Shown here piece after piece: positions 1 through 7,200 of a DNA stretch of 8,841 nt. A program made the translations under genes and the position numbers. Where the stretch lies: positions 1 to 8,841 of the forward strand of contig JBGTIS010000309.1 in the NCBI GenBank assembly GCA_041745535.1. The letters are read 5' to 3'. Source of the stretch: JBGTIS01 sp041745535 (GTDB taxonomy: Bacteria > Bacteroidota > Bacteroidia > Cytophagales > Cyclobacteriaceae). Every line of letters begins with the position of its first letter. The stretch's first letter is position 1. The notes below the pieces were generated by a model, which searched no databases, had not been told where the DNA came from, and saw nothing but the letters and a program-made list of their open reading frames with translations.

Positions 1-2
1 CA

Positions 3-188
3 GAAATTGTCATAAATATACCCAGACTAAAACTATTTCAGGGCAAATTAATCAGTAATACATCACTCCTGATCGGTTACCCGATTATACTGGCACTCAC
101 AAAAAGGAATCTGCCGAATCGCAATTGCTTCTGCCACCTGCGGGACAGGCTTATAAAGCCGCTTGCTACCAAAATTTTTTCAAATTAA
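3..188 (+). pseudogene. Possible 3' remnant of an upstream gene, weakly L,D-transpeptidase-like
   Basis: A reading frame is open from the left edge to a TAA at 186-188 (61 codons). Its first residues read EIVINIPRLKLFQGKL, followed about ten residues later by IGYP. This recalls the start of ErfK/YbiS/YkuD L,D-transpeptidase domains, where a beta strand ending in N-(I/L)-P leads to a hydrophobic stretch, a 'GKL' turn and a 'GxP' strand. The spacing between NIP and GK is about three residues shorter than I would expect. After IGYP the frame turns into Arg/Cys-rich sequence with no SHGC(V/I)R catalytic motif. If the resemblance is real, this is a truncated or frameshifted remnant. It could equally be a chance open frame in an intergenic region. 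No start is visible inside the window. Confidence 0.2.
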
Positions 189-364
189 ATAATACAATCT
201 GTTAATGTTTTACTTATATTGTAAAAATATCATTCGCCGCTGCCGTTTCGGCAATTCTTGTTATTCGCGCTTTCAGAAGGTTTTTATCAATAGTTTAAAT
301 TTTATGGGAAATATGTAAAAGATAATATTTCATTTTAAACCAACTCAATAAAACCACCACCCAT
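189..364 (+). other. AT-rich leader region upstream of the gene cluster
   Basis: No reading frame of useful length is seen on either strand here. The stretch is rich in A and T and lies directly before the first gene of a same-strand cluster, so it probably carries that cluster's promoter and 5' leader. I find no clean match to the Bacteroidota promoter pattern (TTTG at -33 and TAnnTTTG at -7). The nearest is TAAATTTT at 296-303, which lacks the final G. The only clear structure is a small hairpin at 241-253. No ribosome binding site precedes the ATG at 365, as is usual in this phylum. Confidence 0.4.
241..253 (+). repeat. Small perfect hairpin TGCCG-TTT-CGGCA
   Basis: Five bases at 241-245 pair perfectly with 249-253 around a three-base TTT loop. 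The + strand side is followed by T-rich but interrupted sequence (ATTCTTGTTATT), so it could act as a weak terminator for whatever lies to the left or as a leader structure. The stem is too short to be sure of either. Two other small perfect stems lie upstream, at 72-85 (ATCGG/CCGAT, loop TTAC) and 148-160 (GGCTT/AAGCC, loop ATA). Neither is followed by a T run. Confidence 0.25.
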
Positions 365-991
365 ATGTCACTTGTCATTACCTTTTTTATGACATTATTC
401 ACTGTTTTATGCTGCCAGGCACAAGACCAGGTTCATCTTTTAACAGGTGAAGTTTATGAGGGAAAAATAGAAGAAGTAGGAATTGATTCAATCCGACTTA
501 CTCAGACCCTGAACCAAAAAAAAACCAAAGAAATTATAATTCCCAATTTCAGGGTTTCTTATTTTCAACACCAGAATGGCGAACAGGAATTTATCGCTCA
601 TGACGTAATTACCCTGAAAAATAAAGTTATTCTGGCCAAAATTGTTGAGGTAACGGAAGATGATGTAAAATATCTGGATGCTCAGGACAACTCATCGGAA
701 ATCAAAAGTATTTCTCAAAATAAAATATTGTCGGTCCAGTTTGGTGAGGGCGAGCAAAAAACGCTGTATGATACTATTTTTCTTATCGATGGTGAAACCA
801 TAAAGGGAGTAGTAGTGGAATTGGGCATTGATTCGGTTTCTTTTAAAAACATAAAAAATGATAACACCCTGGATTATATCGCCAACAACCAAGTTGAAAA
901 AATAATTTATAAATCAGGTTATGAAGAGGTGTTTAGCTTTGACAAAATTGATAAAGGTAAAGAAAATAAAAAATGGTGGAAGTTTTGGTAA
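365..991 (+). CDS. Exported protein with three tandem ~57-residue modules
   Basis: The 208-residue product begins with a hydrophobic segment (residues 2-17) followed by CQAQ, read as a signal peptide cut near residue 19 or 20, so the protein should act in the periplasm or outside the cell. Cysteines 16 and 17 are not preceded by a lipobox. The mature part is three copies of one module, at about residues 21-77, 80-134 and 136-190. Each opens with a D-x-(V/I) strand and a 'dG' turn, continues with a 'V/I-E-V/L ... D-(S/D)-(I/V)' strand pair, and closes with an 'I..V.y..G.....f' strand. Copies 1 and 3 share the GIDS(I/V) string. The tail is basic and aromatic (KKWWKFW). No catalytic motif is visible. 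The next gene, 40 bases downstream, carries two copies of a similar module. ATG 365 was chosen because the in-frame ATG 389 would leave too short a signal peptide; the upstream in-frame stop is at 323. Function unknown. Confidence 0.88.
   Translation: MSLVITFFMTLFTVLCCQAQDQVHLLTGEVYEGKIEEVGIDSIRLTQTLNQKKTKEIIIPNFRVSYFQHQNGEQEFIAHDVITLKNKVILAKIVEVTEDDVKYLDAQDNSSEIKSISQNKILSVQFGEGEQKTLYDTIFLIDGETIKGVVVELGIDSVSFKNIKNDNTLDYIANNQVEKIIYKSGYEEVFSFDKIDKGKENKKWWKFW
425..934 (+). repeat. Three protein-level tandem modules within the first gene
   Basis: This covers residues 21-190 of the 208-aa product. The copies are similar in protein pattern but not obviously in DNA, so the duplication is old. Copy boundaries follow the recurring opening 'D-x-V/I-x-L' and closing 'F/Y' strands. 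The layout suggests a small all-beta fold repeated three times. This is judged by eye from hydrophobic alternation, not from an alignment program. Confidence 0.55.
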
Positions 992-1031
992 ACCATGGCT
1001 GTTAGGTTTCTGAAAATTTAATTGAATTAAG

Positions 1032-2090
1032 ATGACAAATAAATTAAGTGTAATACTAATTGTTTTACTTTATTCTTTTTGTATACATCAAATTGCCTGG
1101 GCACAGGAAATTCCAAAACACGATATGCTCTATAAAAAAGACGGCGATGGCGTCGGCTGTATGATTCAGGAGGTGCTCGACGATCGGATGAAATATAAAC
1201 TGGCCGATAACCCCGACGGACCCGTATACAATATTCTCAAATCTGATGTGCTACTTGCCATTAAATCTGATGGGTCATTCCTGGTGCCCGCTAACCCAGC
1301 CAGCCAGTGGGTGCAAGCCTGCAGCCAGGATTTTCATAAAATTATTACTACCGAAAGCCAGGTTATTCCTGCCAAGTTTGTGGATTCAAGCGGCGATCAG
1401 GTAAAATTTCAGGAAGCTACCGCTGACAAGGAAAATATATTAGGCAAAAAAGAAGTGTTGGCTATTGCCTACAAAACCGGTGAAATCAGTTTGCTGGCAC
1501 CGCCCAAGGAAGCAGCGGCCGGACTTGGTAAGGTGGCCAGTTTCAATACATTTTCCAGCAAGGCGGTTCGAGATCAACTGAAACTCGACAAGGTGGATTA
1601 CGAATATTTCACGCAACTTGCCCTTGATAAAGCCGATAAGCTAGGCTTTTATCTGAGCGAGCTTTGCAACAAAAAAGCCGACGATTTCGATAAAAAAGCC
1701 TCCGAGGAAAACGCGATTAAACTTTTTAAACACGATTCTACCTGGGTAACAGTGTCGTCGCTGAACAAAGAAGAACACCAACGTTACCGTATCAGAGAGT
1801 ACCTGCGCAGAATCAGAATGCTGGCCTACGACCAGGTAGAATTGCAGTGGCGAAACATCGACTACATCACCAAACTGCGGTTGGGGCCCGATGGTAATTA
1901 TTATGGCATTATTACCATCCAACAGCTTTTCCGGGGTTTTATCGATGGCAAAGTACAATATCAGGATGTAACCCAGAAAGATATTGAAGTAATGCTGACT
2001 ACCTACAAGGTGGAAAAGAATGGAAAGGAAGAACTGATCTGGGATGTGTTTTTATCGGATATTGGCGTGCAGCAAACAAAAGAAAAATAA
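1032..2090 (+). CDS. Exported protein: two N-terminal beta modules plus a C-terminal NTF2-like domain
   Basis: The 352-residue product has a clear signal peptide: Lys4, a hydrophobic core at residues 5-18, and an AWA|QE cleavage site after residue 24. Two copies of a ~57-residue module follow, at about residues 30-86 and 102-157. The first contains MKYKLADNPDGPVYNI and then 'SDVLLAIKSDG', a pattern I associate with small repeated domains in exported Bacteroidota proteins; the second ends 'EVLAIAYKTGEI'. Residues 180-346 form a separate domain with REYL at 255-258, DGNYYGIITIQQLF at 287-300, YQDVTQK at 310-316 and a final WDVFLSDIGV at 337-346. I read this as an NTF2-like alpha+beta fold, which is an inference. 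The same residue layout recurs in the N-terminal half of the product of the gene at 3041. No catalytic residues stand out. The gene lies 40 bases after its upstream neighbour and 20 bases before the next, so co-transcription is likely. Function unknown. Confidence 0.9.
   Translation: MTNKLSVILIVLLYSFCIHQIAWAQEIPKHDMLYKKDGDGVGCMIQEVLDDRMKYKLADNPDGPVYNILKSDVLLAIKSDGSFLVPANPASQWVQACSQDFHKIITTESQVIPAKFVDSSGDQVKFQEATADKENILGKKEVLAIAYKTGEISLLAPPKEAAAGLGKVASFNTFSSKAVRDQLKLDKVDYEYFTQLALDKADKLGFYLSELCNKKADDFDKKASEENAIKLFKHDSTWVTVSSLNKEEHQRYRIREYLRRIRMLAYDQVELQWRNIDYITKLRLGPDGNYYGIITIQQLFRGFIDGKVQYQDVTQKDIEVMLTTYKVEKNGKEELIWDVFLSDIGVQQTKEK
1119..1502 (+). repeat. Two protein-level modules within the second gene
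   Basis: This spans residues 30-157 of the 352-aa product. Both copies start with H-(D/K)-(M/I), carry a central '(M/V)K(Y/F)' strand, and end in a 'V-L-x-A-I' strand followed by an 'x-G' turn and a hydrophobic strand. The same plan is seen three times in the product of the gene at 365. A ~15-residue linker containing two Cys-separated segments joins the copies. Confidence 0.5.
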
Positions 2091-2110
2091 CCATTGATAA
2101 AGTTTGCCTT

Positions 2111-2932
2111 ATGCGGTTTCATATAAGATTTTCGTTTCTCTTTTTACTTATTTTACCTGAGTTGGTACTTGGACAGATCAGAAATTCGGGAGAGGAAGAG
2201 AATTTTGTGTTTCAGGTAAAACAGATGGATGAATTTATCGACCGTTTTAATAATGCCAATTATACCCCTATTAAGAAATATCTGAAAGAAAAATACAAAA
2301 TTGAAGATGTAAACCGATCGGATCTTATCAAAGGCTTATTTAACCAGCAGGATCAGGACTGGAAAACCGAAGAAATAGTAGAATTTCTGGCTGATGTAAC
2401 TGAAAATAAACCGCCCCCGTATCTGGATTTTTATGACAAAGGCTGGTATGCCGAATTGGACTGCGCGGGATTGTACAAGAATAAAAAAGAAAATTTTACC
2501 TTAGTACTCAGCATTGAAATCATAGAAGCAACTGGTGGTGCCAAGTGGGTGATTGAAGGAGTATCAGCCGATTTTCTGAAAATTCCCCCCATCAAAGATT
2601 ATCGGAAAGGATTAAATCCGGCAAGCTACGGCACTGATTTCATGGGCCTGATAGATGCCCTGGCCGATACGGCCAATTACCAAAACTATATCAGTTCAGA
2701 CCAGCAACCTTCGCAATTGTTGCTTTTTTTCGATGAATTGTATGAGAAAAAGCTGGTTTTCAAACAGGTAAACCGTATTACTTATCACTTTTTGCAAATT
2801 GACGGGTGGGCATTTCAGGTAAAAGATTTTAACAGAAATACAAAAAACTCTGGTTGGCTCATCAGCAGTTTATCCCAAGTAAATGAAGCGGAAAAGAAGA
2901 TTTATCGTGAAAAAATATTATTTCTGAAGTAA
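2111..2932 (+). CDS. Exported protein of unknown family, probably two-domain
   Basis: The 273-residue product starts with MRFHIR and a hydrophobic core (residues 7-20), giving a signal peptide cut near LVLG|Q (residue 21). The mature N-terminal half (about 30-157) opens with a helix-like segment, QMDEFIDRFNN, and ends in a beta-rich stretch closing with KWVIEGVSADFL (145-156). This layout would fit another NTF2-like fold, but I cannot show it. The C-terminal half (about 165-273) has SYGTDFMGLIDAL near 172-184, then FDELYEKKLVF, a strand segment ITYHFLQIDGWAFQVKDF, and NSGWLISSL at 246-254, with a basic end (KKIYREKILFLK). I believe similar proteins occur elsewhere in Bacteroidota but cannot name the family. 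No metal site or nucleophile is apparent. The gene starts 20 bases after its upstream neighbour, arguing for one transcript; the 108 bases to the next start is the widest gap in the cluster. Confidence 0.87.
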   Translation: MRFHIRFSFLFLLILPELVLGQIRNSGEEENFVFQVKQMDEFIDRFNNANYTPIKKYLKEKYKIEDVNRSDLIKGLFNQQDQDWKTEEIVEFLADVTENKPPPYLDFYDKGWYAELDCAGLYKNKKENFTLVLSIEIIEATGGAKWVIEGVSADFLKIPPIKDYRKGLNPASYGTDFMGLIDALADTANYQNYISSDQQPSQLLLFFDELYEKKLVFKQVNRITYHFLQIDGWAFQVKDFNRNTKNSGWLISSLSQVNEAEKKIYREKILFLK

Positions 2933-2998
2933 ATGTTGGTATTTAAATGCAGAGCTGACTAAATAAAGTTTCAGGCTACTGTCATTAACTCGATGAAA

Positions 2999-3019
2999 GA
3001 AGCAGGAATAGTTTGCTTC
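2999..3019 (+). repeat. Inverted repeat in the gap before the fourth gene
   Basis: GAAGCA (2999-3004) pairs perfectly with TGCTTC (3014-3019). Two further G-T wobble pairs would shorten the loop to AATAG. It lies in the widest intergenic gap of the cluster, 22 bases before the chosen ATG at 3041. It has no T run after it, so it is not a terminator. It might be an mRNA processing or stability element, or chance. Confidence 0.3.
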
Positions 3020-3040
3020 CATAACACAAAATACAACTAT

Positions 3041-4231
3041 ATGAAAAATATTTACCTTGTATATATCGGGATTTTTTTACTCCTGGTAACTCCGGCAACC
3101 GCGCAAACATTCAGCCGAGCCGATTCAGTTGAAATCAAAGACATTGCCATCCGCAACATCAATAAGTTTGAAGCACTGCTCAACCTCATTTCTCAGGAAG
3201 AAGATTATTTCAGGAAGTATGGCATTGCCGACCTGTTCAGAAAATATTATGAGGCAGGTTCTCCCGATCAGATTTTTATGGATTCCACTATTATTATCGA
3301 GGACGATATCAATCCGGGTTCTACGGCGGCTACCTTTGAAATTCCCATGCCCATTAAAGACTATCTGAACCAGTTCTTTAAAATTTATGAAAAAAGTGCC
3401 AGTGCCTCGGTATTTTTTAGCAATTTTCAGGTTTCCGAAATCTATAAAGAAGTGTATGTGCAGGTGGCCTATGAAAGTTTGTTCACCAACCGGAACAAAC
3501 AATACCCCGATCGCCCATTCCAAAAGCATAAAAAGGTTGCTGACCTGAAAATTATTATCGGCAATGGAGAACCGGAAGTGTTGATTACCCACCTGGGTTT
3601 TCAAAGAACGCCCACTATTTCTAATGAGGACGCACTTGAATTTGATAGTGTATTGGTAAGCGCTACCGCAAAAAAGCCTGAAATAACCCAGGAAGCAGTA
3701 AAAGAACCTGAAAAAAAGCCTGAGGCCGTTATTGAACCTAATTTTTCTACACAAACAGACAGTCTTGAGAAAGAAGTTTCTGCCCAGGCTGACAGCAACG
3801 CGGTTGAAAAAACAGCCGTTACGGAGGTGAGATTTACCAACCTGCAAAAATCCTATACCATAGGCAACAAATTTATCCTTACCTGGGATCCTAGTCTGGG
3901 CAATCCGGCCACACTTTCCTTATACAAGGATGACAAATTCATTATCGATTTAAAAAATAACATCACCATAGACCAGTTTACCAATACTTTACCCAAAACA
4001 GGGGAAAGCGGAAAAATAAAACCGGGTAATGATTACAATTTCCGGTTATACGATTCTTCCCGCAAAGTGACCTTTGAAAGTGGCAGATTTAAAATAAAAA
4101 GTAAATTTCCACTCACCCTGCAAATACCAGTATATGCCGTTGCAGGGGTGGGTGCGTTTTTTCTAATTAAATCGTTATTAGGCCCCGGCCCCACTTCTAC
4201 CGAATTTCCTGAGCCTGTAAAACCCGAATAA
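3041..4231 (+). CDS. Membrane-anchored exported protein: NTF2-like domain, Kre9/KNH-like Ig domain, C-terminal TM
   Basis: The product is 396 residues from ATG 3041. The frame extends up to ATG 2993, but those extra 16 polar residues would sit in front of a good signal peptide (MKNIYLVYIG..., cut near TATA|Q, residue 21), so the inner ATG is preferred. Residues 30-190 form an alpha+beta domain with KDYL at 106-109, VYVQVAYESLF at 138-148, YPD at 155-157 and KKVADLK at 164-170. This matches the order and spacing of the C-terminal domain of the gene at 1032. A Lys/Pro/Glu-rich linker follows (about 203-262). Residues 263-352 resemble the Kre9/KNH N-terminal Ig-like domain: SYTIGNKFILTWDP, a 'LSLYKDD' strand, then GNDYNFRLYDSS and a closing SGRFKIK. 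A hydrophobic segment (358-376) is a probable single membrane helix, leaving a short Pro-rich tail. The likely topology has both domains in the periplasm and the C terminus anchoring the protein. The gene ends 13 bases before the large surface-protein gene. Function unknown; a scaffold role is inference. Confidence 0.87.
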   Translation: MKNIYLVYIGIFLLLVTPATAQTFSRADSVEIKDIAIRNINKFEALLNLISQEEDYFRKYGIADLFRKYYEAGSPDQIFMDSTIIIEDDINPGSTAATFEIPMPIKDYLNQFFKIYEKSASASVFFSNFQVSEIYKEVYVQVAYESLFTNRNKQYPDRPFQKHKKVADLKIIIGNGEPEVLITHLGFQRTPTISNEDALEFDSVLVSATAKKPEITQEAVKEPEKKPEAVIEPNFSTQTDSLEKEVSAQADSNAVEKTAVTEVRFTNLQKSYTIGNKFILTWDPSLGNPATLSLYKDDKFIIDLKNNITIDQFTNTLPKTGESGKIKPGNDYNFRLYDSSRKVTFESGRFKIKSKFPLTLQIPVYAVAGVGAFFLIKSLLGPGPTSTEFPEPVKPE

Positions 4232-4244
4232 TTATACTACGAAA

Positions 4245-7200
4245 ATGAGGACCTCTTTTATCATATTATTTCTTTTGTATTGTCTGCAGGGCTTTGGCCA
4301 GAATTTGCAATGGGTGAAAAGTATTGGTGGGAACGGACATGACGGAACTGCCAATCAGTTAGCAAAAGATGGTGACGGCAATATCTATGCGGTGGGTCAG
4401 TTTAAAGGTACAGCCGATTTTGGGTCGGGCCAGGTACGAACCAGCACAAATGGTTCATTTGATATTTTCATCGCCAAATATACTCCGGACGGAACCTTGG
4501 ACCTGGTACAGCAACTTTCTACTACCGGTGATGCCAATGGAGCCGATATTCTGGTAGATGCCGAAGGATTCATTTATATCACCGGTAATTACTCCGGCGA
4601 CTTTGACCTTTTTTTCGCTTCCACTGCTACCCAGGACGCGTTTATCGCCAAATTTGACAAAGACCTTAACCTGGTAAACGAGTTTGTTATGACAGGCAGT
4701 GGCGAGGAGTCCGGGATGAGTTTAGACCGGGATGGCAATGGCAACATGTATGCGGTAGGCTATTTTACCAATACCATGGATTTTAATGCAGGACCGGTAG
4801 TGGACAATAAAGACCCTAACCCTGATCCTACGAAAAAAACACGAGACATCTGGTTATTAAAATTAAACAGTGACTTTGGATTTCAGTACAGCAAAACTAT
4901 GGGAGGTAACAAAGAAGACAGCCCCACCACAGTGAAAGTGAACAACAATACCATCTACCTTTCGGGGCGATTCGAAAGCGATAATTTTACCGACGACAGT
5001 GGCCTCATCAATAAATCGCCTGTAAAAAACGCGGACATCTTCCTGGCTAAACTGGTAGACCAGGGTAGCCTCGCAACTATCAGTTTTTTCGAAACCTTCG
5101 GTGGTGAGGGCTATGAAACACCACAGGACATGGCCATTGAACAGTCGGCAAGCGATAATTTCATTTACCTATCAGGACGTACCAACGACAATGTAAGCTT
5201 TGATCCGTCCAGTAGCGATAAAATTCCCAGCAACAAAAAAGCGGGATTTATTGCCAAATACAAGGACAACGGCAATGCCGCGGGATTTATTTTCGCCAAA
5301 AGTTTTGGAGGGGAATTAAATAGCGATACCAGAAATTTGGCTACAGACCGTGCACGGGGAATTTCGCTGGGACCTGCAGGCACATTTTTCGTAACGGGTG
5401 AGTTTTACAGAGAAAAAATTACTTTCAAAGGCGACACCAAAACTTTTGAACTGGAAAATAAAAATTCTGGATTAAACGGCAATAATGTCTCTAAGAGCGA
5501 TGTGTTTATCGTGGAATTTAACAAAGTCAATGGAAATGCCCTGGCTGCTTATTCCATCAACGGTCCGGATAAAGATGACGCCTCAGACGTATTGGCCGAT
5601 GAGCAGGGCAATGTGTATGTTACAGGTTCTTTTGTTAATGAGGCAACTTTTGTCACTGGAAACGCTCCGGTAAAAACCCAATCAGGCAGCATCGCTGGCA
5701 CCTACCTGGCAAAGTATGCCAGCATTATGCGACAAGGAAATTTTTCTACCAAATTATCACCCAAGCCCAATGGCATTTTGGAATCGCAGCCCTTGTGGGC
5801 CGACTTTAATAATGACGGGCTTCTGGATGTAGCTATTGTTTCTTATGAAGATGACGCGGACGACGTAATTATTTTTTACAAAAATTCTGGAAATAACTTT
5901 ACTGAAACCCATCGAAAAATTATTGATTCTCAATCGAATTTTGATTTGTACGCTGCCGATTTTGATAACGATGGCTTTGTAGATGTGTTGGTGGATGGTG
6001 AGATTTATTACAATCAAAAAGATGGCTCTTTTGTTTCTACTGACCGCATTACCACAGGTTTTTTTTCCTCAACTTCACTGGTAGATTATAACAATGATGG
6101 TTTAATTGATATACTGCTTACCAAACTAGACCAAACCAATAATTTTGAAATACCTTTGGTAGTGTTGTTTAAGAATGCGGGGAGAAAAACCTTTACAGAA
6201 AGTACAGACTTAACCGTTGAACCATTGTTTAATAGTACAAACAGCTGGGCAGATTTCGATAAAGATGGTGATATGGATTTATTGATAGCTGGTCATACTA
6301 ACTTTGGAGAAAATTTTATAGGATTATATGTAAACAATAAGGGGCTATTGCAAAAATCTTCTATTGGTTTTGCCCAATTACTGAAAAGCTATACCACCTG
6401 GGGCGATCTGGATAACGATGGCGATCTGGATATTTTACTTTCGGGTGAAGGCAATAATTTTATCTATCGAAATGAGCTGGCATCCTCCTCGTTTACAGAA
6501 ATAAATTTAAGCGCTGTTACCGACCAAACCTTAAATTTCAACGGACCATTGCACCTGGGCGACTTTGATAATGATGGCGATGCGGATATAATTCGAAGTA
6601 ATAATGACAATGGGCCCGGCATGCTAGAAATTCTTAGCAACGAAACCAAAGGGAATACCTTCAGTTTCAAAAAGATTTTTGACCTTCAAAATTCCGCTTT
6701 CCAGTTTCACGGTGCGGAATGGGTAGATTTCAACAAAGATGGTAAACTGGATGGAATAATTGGCACTTCGGAAATATCATTACCCATTATTTCATTAACC
6801 AATGTATTGCCCAAAACAAATACCCTTCCCAATGCCCCTTCCGGATTATCCTTCGCTGTTGATACGGAAGATCCGACCGGAAAAACCGTAATTTTTTCCT
6901 GGCAACCGGGTAGCGACAAAGAGACATCGGCAAGAAGTTTATCTTACAGCATCAGGGTGGGCACCGCTGCGGGTGGAAGTCAAATAATGCCAGCACTTGC
7001 CTTACCAGGTGGCACGCGCGTAACCAACCAGTTATTGGGCAATGCCAATCAGGCAACCAGCTGGCACCTCACACTTCCTGCATTTGGCACCTATTTCTGG
7101 AGCGTACAGTCAGTCGACCAAAGCTTTGCCGGATCTAAATTTGCCCAGGAACAAAGCTTTACCATTGTGGATCCGAATACACCGGTAATTACAGCATTAA

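Noticed and set aside
148..188. GGCTT/AAGCC stem followed by a T run as a terminator
   Set aside because: The stem is only five pairs, and the T run begins 14 bases after it, so the geometry does not fit an intrinsic terminator.
271..303. TTTC with a 21-base spacer and TAAATTTT as a Bacteroidota promoter
   Set aside because: Both boxes miss the final G of the consensus (TTTG and TAnnTTTG). In such AT-rich sequence a partial match is expected by chance.
1..364. tRNA, other structural RNA or attachment site
   Set aside because: Short hairpins are present, but no cloverleaf, no T-arm GGTTCGA-type sequence and no direct repeat pair were found.
405..415. Cysteines 16 and 17 of the first product as a lipoprotein attachment site
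   Set aside because: The residues before them (TVL, VLC) do not form a lipobox with a small residue at -1. Ordinary signal peptide cleavage near QAQ fits better.
2993..3040. Upstream ATG at 2993 as the start of the fourth gene
   Set aside because: It would add 16 polar residues in front of a well-formed signal peptide. The ATG at 3041 gives the standard Met-Lys start followed by a hydrophobic core.
3125..3847. A 240-codon open frame on the - strand
   Set aside because: It overlaps the 396-aa gene, which has a signal peptide, domain similarity to a neighbour and operon-like spacing. The antisense product is Phe/Arg/Asn-rich with no motif.
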